From the NCBI RefSeq assembly GCF_900090045.1, contig NC_041785.1:1178001-1242000 (forward strand): 64,000 nt of DNA. Direction: 5' to 3'. The notes under the pieces are model-generated. The model saw nothing but the letters and a program-made list of their open reading frames with translations. It had not been told where the DNA came from and ran no database searches. The number at the start of each line of letters is the position of its first letter. Position 1 is the stretch's first letter. Positions 22,259 through 57,990 of the stretch are shown here, piece by piece. A program made the position numbers and the translations under genes. The stretch comes from Plasmodium malariae (lineage: Eukaryota; Apicomplexa; Aconoidasida; Haemosporida; Plasmodiidae).

Positions 22259-24880
22259 ATGAAAGGTATTTCAGTATTTTCTTTGTCTTTTATTTTTTCC
22301 TTTTTTCTGTTGAGCATTTATACCTGTTATAAAAACCCACGTTTTAATGCTCTTAGTACAAATTCGAATAAAGATATATCTCAGTAATATCGAAAGAAAT
22401 AAAATTCTTTTTTTACTTCTTTTTTTTTTTTCCTTTTTATTTCTTTTTTTCCCCTTCTTGGCTTATTTGCATCAAAACTGTTAAAACACGCTCATATAAA
22501 ATTAATGCGCCATTTTAGAGACTTGGATGAATTGTATAAAATAAATGAAGAATTAGTTACGAATGAAAAAGAGGATGAAGATGAAGATGATGATGAGGAG
22601 GAGGAAGGGGAACTAGGGAGCTCAAACTTCTATGACGCAGCACACGAAAGCCTTGAAAAAGTAGATATTCATTGTTTTACTTGTATGTATGTATGTATGT
22701 ATGTATGTATGTATGTATGTATGTATGTATGCATGTATACGTATTAATACATTTCAAAATAAAACATAAATATAATGCCATAATTACGTGTAAACGATAA
22801 AAATAGATATATAAATTTTTATTCATTTTTTTCTTTTCCTTTATAAAGGCAGAGGAACAGGCAACTGTTGATCTTGAAAATGCAGAAATAGAAAATCTTT
22901 TAGACGAAGGTTTTTTTCTTTATTTTCATAATTGTTTTATCATTTTTATAGTTTTTACCATTTCGTATTTTTTTATCCTTTTTTATATTTTTTTTTTACC
23001 TATATCTTATCTTTTTTTTTTTCTGTCTTTTACTACATTGTTTATAATATATTTCCCCGTCTTCATTATCTTAAGAAATATTTAGAATAGTTCAAGAAAG
23101 ATTAAAAAAATTATGGTTGGTTAAATATATCAAAATATTTATTTCAAATGCTTCCTTTATTTTCATTATTTGATAATTCTGATTAGTTATTTTTTTATCT
23201 TTTAATTTATTATTATTATTATTTTTATTATTATTATTACTATTTTATTTTATTTTTTTTTTTTTTCTTTCATTCTGCTCAAGTGATGTTTTTTCCCCTG
23301 TTTAACATTTAGCTATTTTATTTTATTATAACGTACTTAGGTATATTGGAAAATGCAGGAGGGAATATTCTAATATATGCCCTTTAGGTTCAAAAAAAGA
23401 GAAAAAAGGAAAATTATTTACTGAGAAGGGGAATTATTTCATCTTAAATAAAATATAAAATTATATGTATTTGTATATATTACTGCTGACAATTTTAAAA
23501 CATTTGTGGATAAATGTAAATAATGGGTGACAGATAAAACGATGATTTTAATTTTTTTAATTTTTTTTAATATTTTTTTTTATTTTGAAATTCATAATTA
23601 CGCAAACATAAAATTAATTTTAATTTTCGTTTTATTTCGTTTAAGGGTGGAAACTGTCAGCATATGATACAAGTCTTTGTATACCGCCTGAAACATACCA
23701 AGGACAGTTAGCAGTCAAAAAAAGAAAAAAAAAATAAAAACAGGAAAGAATAAAACAATAAAGAATATTTTTTTTTTTTTTTTTTCCCCTTTTAAAGATG
23801 TAGATCTATGGACTTTTCGAACAGCGCAGACACCGATAAGGAGCTTTTCGCGTGGAAGTGCGAAGTTGAATGGCCCTGTATTAGCTGTAAGCATATCAGA
23901 AATTGATAACAATGAAATAGTGAAATGCATAATTCAAGTATTAAAATTTTCGTAAATTTTCAATTAAAACATTGTAGTTTACTATGGACGTCAGACATTT
24001 TCATAAAACGCAACTGTTCGTTTTTCATCAACGATAGCAGTTGCTATAGTTATATAGTTATATTTTACTATTTTATTATTATATTACTTTAATATTTTAT
24101 TATTGTATTACTTTATTATTTTATTACTTTATTATTTTATTACTTTATTATTTTATTACTTTATTATTTTATTACTTTATTATTTTATTACTTTATTATT
24201 TTATTACTTTATTATTTTATTACTTTATTATTTTAATATTTTTTTTTTTGAGAAGCACCTAAATTAAAAGTTATGGCAAAGTGTCCCTTTAGGTGGACAC
24301 ATGTTGGGAACAATTTATGCATAGCACCAGAAGTAAAAATTGGATTACTACATTTTTTTTTTTAATTATTTCAAATAAAAAAAAAAAATAATACATAGTG
24401 TAATACATGAATATCATGGCAGAAATGTCTTTATCAATTTTAAGCCAACTGTATGTGTGTATATATGTGTGTATATTTGTGTGCTTATATATATATATAT
24501 GTAAACAAAATAATAAAAAATACATATACAAAAAAAAAATATATATTTTTTCGAAGGACTACGATGGAAAATGTTCACCGGCGATGGACTTTTCAAACTA
24601 CGATTATGAGATGAGAATTAGAAGGGCCAGTGAATGTATAATGAAAAAAACTGAAAAAAGGCTAGAAATGGACGAAATGGAAAAAAATGACAAAAAGGAC
24701 AAACAAAAGTTACTTTAATTCTATGATATTTTTCCTTTCGCTTTTTCTAAACAAGCAGGCAACATCATGTGGAATCCTTTACAAACACCTGAGGGTGCAA
24801 CAACGCAATTAAAGAAATTAAGATCATCCACTGGAGGACCTATAGAAGAAGACGGGCACGTTGTGCATATTGTGTATTAA
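22259..24880 (+). CDS. CPW-WPC family protein, ten exons
   Basis: 275 residues assembled from ten exons: 22259-22383, 22519-22660, 22849-22909, 23076-23115, 23341-23387, 23646-23706, 23798-23886, 24271-24332, 24557-24635, 24759-24880; all phases agree and the total is 276 codons. Exon 1 encodes a signal peptide (MKGISVFSLSFIFSFFLLSI). An acidic run follows (exon 2), then two CPW-WPC domains. Domain 1 runs from CPLGW to WKCEVEWPC with LCIPPETYQG between them. Domain 2 runs from CPFRW through LCIAPEDYDGKC to CNIMWNP, where the final WPC is replaced by WNP. This family is specific to apicomplexans and their relatives. In Plasmodium, members are reported as translationally repressed in female gametocytes and displayed on zygote and ookinete surfaces. 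No GPI signal or membrane anchor is seen at the C-terminus. Confidence 0.88.
22684..22736. repeat. (TGTA)n microsatellite
   Basis: About 13 copies of a tetranucleotide in intron 2 of the CPW-WPC gene, just after the GTAGAT donor. Confidence 0.9.
24065..24235. repeat. 16-bp tandem repeat in a CPW-WPC intron
   Basis: About ten copies of ATTATTTTATTACTTT in intron 7 of the CPW-WPC gene, ending about 35 bp before the acceptor of exon 8. Confidence 0.85.
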
Positions 24881-24919
24881 AAATAATTTTTTGTTATTTT
24901 GCAGTTCGCTGCTTTTTTG

Positions 24920-24958
<39 letters not shown>

Positions 24959-25233
24959 CTAAGCAATACAGATAATATTGTGCTTCTCTTATAACGTTCA
25001 TATTTGTTTAAATTTTTTACAATTATTTGTTTTTCTCTTATTCTTAAAAATACAAAGTTTTATTAAAAATATAACAATTTATTTGGGTTAACATATTTTA
25101 ATTAAAAAAAAATTATATAAAATAGTATAGGCAAATATGTGAAACTATAAATGGAGGTAAAAAAAAAAAACAACAAAAAATTGAGCCAGAAATATGGCTA
25201 AAAACACAACTGAAAATAAAGCTAAATGTTAGT

Positions 25234-25267
<34 letters not shown>

Positions 25268-25544
25268 AGCAAAAATGGATAGCAAAATGTAGAGATAAAA
25301 ATGAATAGCAAAAGATGGTGATAAAAAAAAACAAAAAATGGTGATAAAAAAGAACAAAGAAGGGAGATAAACATGAACAAAAAATAGAGATAAATATATA
25401 TAGCATGAAATGTAACTATATAATTAAAGGACATGTCATATTATATAAATCCGTCAGATCAATAAATGCTAGTATATATATATATATTATGTGCAAATGG
25501 AGAAATATAATTTATGCGTAATTTTTCAAAAACTACGTATTACT
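24881..25544. other. Intergenic, convergent 3' flanks
   Basis: About 0.66 kb between the CPW-WPC (+) and CRAL-TRIO (-) stop codons. It holds long T and A runs and a degenerate A-rich repeat (about 25250-25400) whose minus-strand ORFs are low-complexity artefacts. Confidence 0.65.
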
Positions 25545-26903
25545 TCACGAACTGTCCATATTTAATTTTAATAAGTTGTTATTAATTTCATTTTTTATTT
25601 CTTCTGGATTTATGTCTAACGGGTCTTCTAAGTCGTTATCAAACCCTGGAATACATCCGTTTTTGCACTTACAGTTACCGCCTAAATAAGAGGGTATATC
25701 CTTAAATTGTAAGGGCGCAAAAAATAAAGAAAAATGAAGAGTTTCAAGAATTTACACAAGCGCGTGTTTCTGTCTGTAAATCTGCATATCCGCACACATA
25801 GACATATAAACATACACATCTGCAAATATACACCATTGCGTACGAATATACGCATTTGTGCATATACATAAGAACTTTTTTTTTTTTTTTTTTTAACCTT
25901 ACATTTTTATCGACTAGCTCATTAAACCATTCACAGTCAGCTGGCTTCTTGTTCGAAATAACTTTAGGGATTTCTAATTTATTTAATGTTCTTCTGCTTA
26001 TGCCGAATGTTTTCAGCGTCTCGATAGTAATTCTTATATATGAAGGAGCGTTTATTAAATACTAAAAAAAAAAAAAAAAAAAAAGAGATGAAAATGAACA
26101 CGTACAACAGGTAATTTTGGGTACAACACTTGGCGTATTCACGCCTTTAATCATGTACTAAAACAAACACACCCAAAATTATATACACATCAGTACAGTT
26201 GCACACCAGCACAATTATATTTTAGCCCATTAACCAAAGGCAAAACCCGGAGGGTATAACTACGTGGACGTACCGTCTTCCCAACTAGCTGAGGATGCAA
26301 GAACTCAGATAATTTTGACGTATTCGCAAACACCCTTAAAAATCTTCTATCAAATTTCTTAAGCATAAATCCTTTTAAATCAATAAAACGAAATGTTCGA
26401 CAGAGAAGATTTTTTTTTTTGGTCTGTTCATTACATGCTGAAAACTCATGTTCATTTGAATACACAATATAATCTATTAGAATACTTTCAGGTACGTTAT
26501 CTAATAATAATGTGAAATTACATAATTTTAATCTGCCTATTACTATGGGTTGTTTATCTATGGTTTTTTTATGTTCACATGCTGCTAATGCTTTTCTGAT
26601 GAAAGAATAATATGGTTTAATTCTAATTGGAAAAATAATATTGTCATCTTTAAAACTTATTTTTTTATTTTTTAATAAAGGATATATATTCGTGTTTCTC
26701 CAGGAAATAGCCTTTTCAATTGAATGGGCTGCTTCTTCTAATTTATCACCATATGAAAGAACATATCTTATTAATATAGAATCTTCGATTTTATCTTTTA
26801 TGTTTTTTGCATTCAATAAAATTTTTATTTTATTTATTTGATTCTCATGTTTCTTTAGCAATGTATCTAAATTAAATGCTGTCCGTTCCATATCATTACT
26901 CAT
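25545..26903 (-). CDS. CRAL-TRIO (Sec14-like) lipid-binding protein, three exons
   Basis: 314 residues. Exons (minus): 26903-26274, 26061-25903, 25700-25545, all phase 0 with GTACGT and GTAAGG donors. The N-terminal helical region (RYVLSYGDKLEEAAHSIEKA, ISWRN) matches the CRAL-TRIO N-terminal domain. The lipid-binding lobe includes RFIDLKGFMLKKFDRRFLRV, then at the exon 1-2 join the sequence LHPQLVGKTYLINAPSYIRI, where YLINAP is the typical Sec14 strand. Exon 3 carries IPSYLGGNCKC and GCIPGFDND, corresponding to the conserved P-x-x-L/Y-GG-x-C end of the domain. Proteins of this class bind or exchange phosphoinositides and other lipids at membranes. There is no signal peptide, so it is probably cytosolic. 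The ligand cannot be told from sequence alone. Confidence 0.88.
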
Positions 26904-28656
26904 ATTATCTTTTCCTTTTAGTAAAAGATATTAACCTTTTCTTATTCCGTGCCACTGATAGCTTTTCGGTTAATATTGATTAACTCGATAAATACGTACT
27001 CATATGTATATATATATATATATATATGTACAAATGTAAGCCTATATATAGATAAGCGTACACATGTTTGCATGAATTTTTTTTTATTTTTATTTTACCA
27101 AAGACATATAGGTGTATCTGCACATGTTTTTAAAGTCTTCGTGCGTAATGATATATGTTAACAAATTACTACTAGAACAGAATTTTGCATTTTTTGCAGT
27201 ATATATAAAATTCATTGTTAATACAGTTTTGTGTGCATTAGTGCAAAATTTAAAATAATTTTATGCACTTTTATTTTATTTAATTTTATATTTTTTATTA
27301 TTATATATTTATTTCCCCCCTACATTAATTCATATAATTGTAAATTAGACAAAAAAAAAAAAAAAAAAAAAAAAGTTAAAAGTTCAAATATAGTAAAATG
27401 GTTAAAAATGTTTAATACATTAAAGAAAAATAAATGTAAAATGAAAAACAGATTACACATTACATATCAAAATACAAATATGTATAACACTTAAAATAAT
27501 AATTAACAAATTCTGGTACAAAATGGAAAATTAGACACATAAAAATATGGTGATATAATAATTTAAATGCACACTTATATGTATACGTATGCACGTATGT
27601 ATCTATGTATGTATATAATTTCTTCTTTTAATAAAATATCTTCTACGATTATAAAAACATTTCTTCTGGGTATAACTAAATATATGTATATTAAAAAATA
27701 TGTACATTTAAAAATGTGAGCATTCAGTAAATATGTATAATGAAAATTATTTGCACCTCAAAATAAGTGGAAATTAATGTACGTATGTATGAATATGCGT
27801 ATATATGTATATATAGTTATCCTTCTTTATATCCCCCTTAAAAATGTTCAACATAAATATGTTCGTGTATCGTACCATAACCATAAAAGAAAAAATAATT
27901 GTCAGAACAGCTAACAAACTTAACTATATAATACGTTACCTTTTAAATGTATGTTAAATCATTATATTATTCTATTTTTTTTTTTTTTTTTTTTTCCTTT
28001 CTTATATCTTATATCTTATATCTTTTATATTTTTTTTTTTTTTTTTTTTTGTAAATGTATAATAGTACGATGTTAATTATTTTGAGAAATTACAATTCTG
28101 TTGTTTGGTAAAAGCAAAATAAAAAAAAAAAAAAATTTGTGAGAAATTAAAGGAAAATAATATTACGTACTCTCACTCTTTATGTTATACATAAGCAGGA
28201 ATATGCAATATACACATTATGAAATATTTTAAATAAACGAATAAAGCAAACTTAAAGTAAATAAAAATGTTATCTATAAAGCTTTTATTAAAATTTATTC
28301 CCACTCTATTTTGATGTAATGCAGTTACAAATACGATTATGTAGCTATATAATTTTAAAAATGAGTTTATTAAATTTTTTCATTAGACTCATCATGCTTT
28401 TACATTAATTTGTTTAAGCAAATGTGCGTATATAAATTTATGCATATATATATATATATAATATATTCGTATGTACAGGTCATATCTTTTTTTTTTTTTC
28501 CTTTTATATTTTTATTCTTTAAAGAAAATGAAAAGAATTCAAAAAAAATAAAAAATAAATAACGTTTTATATAAATATATATATATATGTATGTGTAGAT
28601 AAGTATATATATATGTATGTATATTATATATATACAAAATATATTTGTGCACGCAC

Positions 28657-28802
28657 ATTTTTAACGCTTTCACTACATTATTAATACCAGGCGAGCAGTT
28701 GTGCAAACAACAAAGAAAATTTTCTTTGAATTCTAAATAATGCAATAAAAAAAACATTAATGTTCTTTTTCTTTCAACTTGTATCAGCCTACATATGCTC
28801 AT
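28657..28802 (-). CDS. Possible exon of a small unrecognised gene
   Basis: Starting from ATG at 28802 the minus strand reads MSICRLIQVERKRTLMFFLL, then HYLEFKENFLCCLHNCSPGI and NNVVKALK, before a possible GTGCGT donor at 28656. The composition (Cys, Glu, Leu, Pro, Gly) is unlike the simple-sequence DNA on both sides. Without splicing, the frame runs on into Ile/Tyr microsatellite translation to 28539. I could not find a convincing next exon. The best candidate acceptor, near 28520, gives only a few more codons. Confidence 0.25.
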
Positions 28803-29068
28803 ATATATATATATTTGTATATATATATATATATACTTATATATGGATATATATGTACCAATATATTTAATGCATATCATCGCGTACCTTCAAAATTATA
28901 TATTGTTAAACTTTTATAAAGCATACATAATAAAACGCGAAAAACATAAAATAATTTTATTTTCCTATTGGAAAAGGAAGTATAAAAATTTTCAAAATGC
29001 TGAATTTATATATGCTACATATATACGTAATACCCAATTAATCAATAGGTATTATGTATTTATTTGAA

Positions 29069-29345
29069 TATGTACTACGTAATTAAATATGCACTACGTA
29101 ATTAATTATGTACTACGTAATTAAATATGTACTATGTTATTATATATGTACTATGTTATTTATATGTACTGAGGAATTAAATATGTACTGAGGAATTAAA
29201 TATGTACTGAGGAATTAAATATGTACTGAGGAATTAAATATGTACTGTGTAACTAAATATATACTGTGTAATTAAATATGTACTGTGTAATTAAATATGT
29301 ACAACGTAATTGTACGAGAACTATGTAATTAAATATGTACTACTT
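29069..29345. repeat. 19-bp tandem repeat
   Basis: About 14 copies of TTAAATATGTACTGAGGAA and variants (ACTACGTAA, ACTGTGTAA), about 0.5 kb upstream of the cullin start. Confidence 0.88.
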
Positions 29346-29804
29346 AATTATGTATTCGATGAACACACATATATGATTATATAGTATGACCTTCGTCATT
29401 TTACGAAGGACAAAATTGAAAATTTTGCAAATTATCTTCGTCGAAATTTTAAAAACATTGAATGATTTTTTGTTTACTTTTTAATTTTAAAAGTAGTGTA
29501 TATAGCTATAAAAAAAAAAAAAAAAAAAAAATTTTCTTCTATTTACTACTGACATTGTCATTGTTTCTGCTGTTGTCACTACTATACTTATTGCTATTCT
29601 TATTGTTATTGATATTGTTACTCTATTTTTTTTTTTTTTTTTAATCCTTTTTTCATCCCATTATCGTTATACTTTTTTATCTTTCTTTTTTTTGTTTTTG
29701 TTTCAACCTGAAGTGAGTATTTTATAACTTTAACTAATTAAAATTTTCATTAATCGAAATTTTCGCCCCTTCGGATATTTCAACAAAAAAAAAAAAAATA
29801 GTAA

Positions 29805-32800
29805 ATGGATCCAAGTTCTTTTAAAAATTTTCCGGTATTTTATGTAAAAAATAAAGGTACAAATATATATATATATATATAAGCAAATTAAGAAAATACA
29901 AATGTAAACTAAAGTTCGAGGGCAATACTAAAAAATGTACAATATGTGTAGTAGTTTAAAAGAATGTACATGTAAAACAATATGTTGCATCCATATAGCA
30001 GGTGTACTCCCAATTACAATTCATGCGAACCTTTTGGTGCTATATATACATATATATTTACGTGTATGTATGCACATATTTACATGTCTGTGCGGACATA
30101 TTTACATTTGTTTATGCACGTATTTACATGTCTGTATGGACATATTTACATTTGTTTATGCACGTATTTACATGTGTGTATGCACATATCTACATGTTTG
30201 TGTATGGACACATTTAAGTAGTAAACACTTGTATACTATCGAGATTATTCCGTTTCACACCTGTTCGCTTCACCCCTTTCAGAACCGGTAAACATAGACA
30301 GTGAATATTTTTCAGAGTGCATAAGAAGTTATGAAGAATATATTAATGGTTGTTTTGATTTTCTGCCATTCAATGAATTAGTTGTAGATAATGAAAAGAA
30401 GTTTTTAATTGAACGTTATTGTGATTTTTTTGTTTTCTACAACTGTGAGAGGGTAATATGTACAATAATAGAAGAACAATGTAAGAAGAAAACAATACAT
30501 TTTTTTGAAACCCTGGATTTAAAAATAAATAATAAAGAATTTAAAAATGCAGAAGATTTTTTAAAATATTTTGTAAATATATGGAACAATTTCTTATCAG
30601 TTATAATACATTTAGAAGATTTGTTAAAATCGTTTAATTCTTATAATAAAATTACGTACGCTAATTTTGACTCTCCGTCATATATATTTAATGAGCTGTG
30701 GAAAGAGTATACTAATAATTTTCCAAATATAAAAAATGTGTTAATATCTAGTGCTTCAGATTATTTAAAATGTGATAAAATATACTGTGAAACCAAGTTT
30801 TATCAGTACATATGTTTGAATATGCATGATGAAGATACTTCATATGAGGAAGGTGTAGACGGGTGCCTTGACATGAAACATAGGGATCGAAGTAATATAA
30901 GTATCAGTAGGACAAGTAATAATGGTAAAGGTTATAAGAGCTTTGGCTGTAGTAGTGGTGACCTAACTAGCAGTAGTTACGACATTAGGGGTAGTAAAGA
31001 AAGTAACAATAGCAATAGATGTGATAGAGGTCATAGTGGGGGGAAGGAACGATTCGATTGGTCTAAGCTGGATAAAGATATGAACATAAATAATGATACA
31101 TATAACAGTGAAATGGAAAAAGTAAAGGAGGAAAAAAGGGGGAATGTCAATAGTACTTGCTTTGTATCCCATAATACAGGAGATTGTCAAATAAAAGTGA
31201 AAAAAAATGAGGAGAATATACATAAAAGTGGTAGTATCAAGATGGTGGAAAAAATTAATGATAAGCTACTATCCATGAGCTTAAAAATTATTGATATGTT
31301 AGGGCTATATGTTGAATTAGAACAGGTTTATAAAAATGAGACGTATGCATATTATAAAGAAAAAATAGATAAACAGAATGAACAAAATATGGAAAATGGC
31401 TATATAATGGATACTAAGCAAATTTATGATTTTCCAAATAAAATTGAAAATTATTTATGTCATGAACAAATGAGATGTCGTAAATTCTTAAAAGAAGAAA
31501 CGGAAATTTCAATTTTGAAAATGTTAAAAGAATTATTAATAGTAAAACATAAAGATATATTATTTAAAGAGGAAAATATTAAATATTGTATTATTAATGA
31601 AAAATATGACTCGTTAAGAATTTTATATTTATTTTCTCTTAATTTAAATAGTACTGAAGAATTTTGTAGATTATTTTTTAAAGCAACTGAAACGTTGGGT
31701 GTTGAGTTAATTAATGATTTAATAAGTAAAAGAAATAATATAAATGCGTTAAATGATTCGTTTATCCATTTGTTAAATTTCAAATTAAATATTGACAGGA
31801 TTATTATCATGTCGTTTAGATACTCTTCTTTTTTCACAAAACGATGGAAAGAAGTTTTTGAACATTTTTTAAATAAAGGAATGCATGCAGAAAGTTATAT
31901 ACCTGTTATACTAAGTATATATTTAAATAATTTAATGATGATGCATAATGCTTGCTTGAAGAAGCTACGAAAATATTTCATCCTAAATAAGCAGCTGAAG
32001 AATGGTGAAAACATCAACAAATACTTGTTGTACGAAAAAAGCTGGAAAACATACTGTACGCAGCCACAGATAGCTAGTAAAGGTGAGGACATTGTTTCTA
32101 CAGATAGCGAAACATTATTTGCGGTAAAGAAGTATTTAAAAAATAGAAAAAGAAAAAAGAAATTCCTGAACAGTAATAAGATATTTGGTTTGAATGTCTC
32201 AAAGAGGTATGATGACAATAACGAAGAAAATAATGGTGGAAAGGACGGCAATGAAGAGAATGGCAAAAAGGAAAACGGCTATGATGCCTATAATGGTAGC
32301 AGTAGTAGCAGCAGCGATAGTAACAATAAAAAGGAGCTTCACTTACACACAAAAAAAATTGAAAAGTTGTTTAAAAAATATCATGATATAGGTAAATGCA
32401 TTATGAATATAATAACAATTGTCCTTAGCCTTTTTAAATATATAAGTGATAAAGAAAAATTTGAAAAGTATTATCGAATTTTTATGTGTAAGAGGTTAAT
32501 AAATGACGATTCTTTTAACATCATTTTGGATATTAAAGTTTTTAAAACTCTTAAAAAAGAATGTGGTGCACAGTTTACTAAAAAGATAGAAACTATTCTG
32601 AAGGATATGAAATTTACATCTAGAATTTTGCAAAATTTTTATAATGAATTACCACGAAATAGTTCAAAATTGTTGAGAAGGAGAAAATATTTTGTTAATG
32701 TTATTTTTAATGAAATCTGGGATTATAGTAATATAGAAGACACTATTATTTACCCGCAAATGATTAAATTGTGTAATGATTATTTTTATCAATATTATAA

Positions 32801-33614
32801 AAATTACAATAAGGCAAAAAACATTCGCTTTTTACCATTATTTGGCTTATGTACGTTAAAAGTAAATTTAGCAAGAGTGAGCAAAAAATACACTAGCTGG
32901 ACTAACCACTTTGCAAATGCTTCTAACAACTACGATGCAGTTTTCGCGGGGAATGGGTCGACAGAGGGACCAAACGGTAGCAGCGGAATTGGTGGCATAA
33001 GCAGTTGCAATAATACTATTAAGAATTGTAATAGTAATGATTATGGTGGAAATGATGCAGATGATAATAATGGCAGTATTCCCAATTCCCAGGAAAAGAA
33101 AAAGAAAAAATTTTTTTTTACTGTTACCCTGCTGCAAGCCATTGTACTACTATTATTTAACGAAAAGAACGAATATAATATAAGTGAAATAAACACACAG
33201 ACAGGTATTTCAAATGATAATATAATACGTTACTTAAAATCTTTATATAGTGTTGATAAAACAAAAATTTTAAATTATGATGAAATAAATCAAAATTTTA
33301 AATTAAATGTTGCATTTAAATCGGACAATAAATATGTAATAGTAAATTACTCGGATGTAACTTATAAAGATAATGAAGTCATTCCAGCCTTGACGCAGGA
33401 GGATATTGAACTCGAAGACAGAAGTTTACATATTGATGCTGGTATTGTCAAATTTTTAAAATCAGATGGAAAATCATCAGAAAAAGATATATGTTCATAT
33501 ATTAAACAGAAGATGAATATCACTTCAAGTGAACAAATTAAAAATAGAATTGCTTCATTACTTAGTAGGGAATTTATATTTTTTCAAGACAATTTTTACT
33601 ATTATGAACTATAA
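29805..33614 (+). CDS. CUL2: Cullin (SCF-type ubiquitin ligase scaffold)
   Basis: 1,127 residues in two exons: 29805-29856 (17 codons plus one base) and 30283-33614, phase 1. Helical cullin repeats occupy the N-terminal part. The cullin homology region includes FKYISDKEKFEKYYRIFMCK with RLINDDSF, ILDIKVFKTLKKECGAQFTK and a winged-helix block FTVTLLQAIVLLLFNEKNEY. The C-terminal neddylation domain runs from DRSLHIDAGIVKFLKSDGK to the end, and the expected NEDD8-acceptor lysine is at about residue 1077 (FLK). Cullins bridge a substrate adaptor and the RING protein RBX1. The protein is longer than a typical cullin (about 750 residues) because of low-complexity insertions (about 31000-31250, 32100-32330, 32940-33110). 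The name CUL2 follows my recall of the syntenic P. falciparum gene, not an alignment. Confidence 0.88.
30036..30215 (+). repeat. 21-22-bp repeat in cullin intron 1
   Basis: About seven degenerate copies of a unit close to CACATATTTACATGTCTGTA, within the 426-bp intron 29857-30282. Stop-poor frames of up to 118 codons cross it and extend into exon 2, but they do not match the cullin frame. Confidence 0.8.
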
Positions 33615-34594
33615 AGAATTAACCACGCAGCGTTTTATTCACTGCATTTTACTACCATACTCACGTGGAATATTATTTATTTCTTTTCTTTTTTTTTATT
33701 ATTTATTGATTCATCTATTTGAACACTTAAGCCAAAAAGTTTGTTCCATTTTACTTTAGAAAAAAAGATTATTTTCTCCAATTTTTAACTTTTTTTATTA
33801 TAAATTATATCCTTTTATTTTTTCCCCTGATATTTTTACCTGCACATTTTTCACGTAATTTGGTAATTAAAAAGTGAGAAGCTTTTATACGCATCCATGC
33901 GAAAATGCGAATATATTCGTATATATACGTATGATATGCATATAAATATATATATTTGCATACCCCATATATATCGTGTTACATAGAGATATATAATCTT
34001 TGTAAGAGTAATAACAGCATTAGTCACTGCTAATTTAATTTACTATAAACTCCCCACACGCCATTCAACTTAATTTCTTTTTTTCAAGATATGATCATAT
34101 ACTTTTTATTTCTTTCAATACTTGTAAGTGCAGTAATTTGGATCTTAAAATTTTAAAAATATATTTGCTAAAAAATGGAAATGCTCTAATAGTTATTAAA
34201 AACAAATGGCTAACAACAATCCCACTGTTATTCTTAAATCCAAAAAAAAAAAAAAAAAAAAAAAAGAGATAAAAAATAAGGAATAAAAAAATAAGATTAA
34301 ATAAGATTTATGAAACAATTACTTCATAACTCAAGCGAGTTATATACAATATTTGCTCAATATTATTCTGTTTTGCAAAAGCTTAAGTTTTACTAAAAAA
34401 AAAGAAAACACACACATATTAGACAAAATTACAAAACGATATATATTAACATATATCAATAAAAATATATACATACATTTTCACAAATGTATGAATATTC
34501 CCTTTGCATTTTAAGACATGTGATAAACACGGCAAAAATGCACACAAATATTAGCTTATTCCTTTCACAGTAAAAAACATAAATGTATCCTCCA
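33615..34594. other. Intergenic, convergent 3' flanks
   Basis: About 1 kb between the cullin (+) and SET1 (-) stop codons. It is AT-rich with a poly-A run near 34242-34265; no gene is seen. Confidence 0.65.
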
Positions 34595-57414
<22,820 letters not shown>

Positions 57415-57948
57415 GTTCTCTTCTCTTCCCTTTTTTGTTTTTAAATTAATTTTTTCTTTAATTATAATATTTTTAGTACATCTTGAAATGTTGCTTCATA
57501 ATATATATTTACTTCAATATACATAAATATATATTTCATGTTATAAATGTATACATACATGTGCATATATGCCATATACATCATATATATATATATAATA
57601 TTATGTATACAAACATATAAACTATGAATAGCATATATATATATATTCATATAAAATTATATACATAATATATACATAAATATGTACATCTGGATTGATT
57701 TTTGAAACTCTAGATTTTCTTAGATATTGAACATTTAGATGATATTTAAAAATATGTATCATTAAATTTTTTTTAAACCAATCATTTTCCTTAAAAAAAA
57801 AAAGCCATAAAAAAGTTAAGAATTAACCAATTTTTCAAAAATTGGTAATTGTAATATTTATAAAAAAAAAAAAAAAAATTAAAACTGGATAATATAGAAA
57901 ATGCTTTAAACTTTATAATATTTATACGATAACAAAAAAAAATAAATA

Positions 57949-57990
<42 letters not shown>

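Larger units (their letters stand above)
26904..29804. other. Intergenic, divergent promoter region
   Basis: About 2.9 kb between the CRAL-TRIO gene (-) and the cullin gene (+). It contains poly-T/A runs, TATA microsatellites, a 19-bp tandem repeat and one weak exon-like segment, listed separately. Nothing else is convincing. Confidence 0.55.

Noticed and set aside
28170..28390. About 60 open codons on the minus strand rich in Phe, Ile and Tyr
   Set aside because: No start codon context, no splice partner, and composition expected by chance in this DNA.
29935..30291. ORFs of 71-118 codons in the cullin 5' region
   Set aside because: They lie on a 21-22-bp repeat inside intron 1 and are out of frame with the cullin exons.
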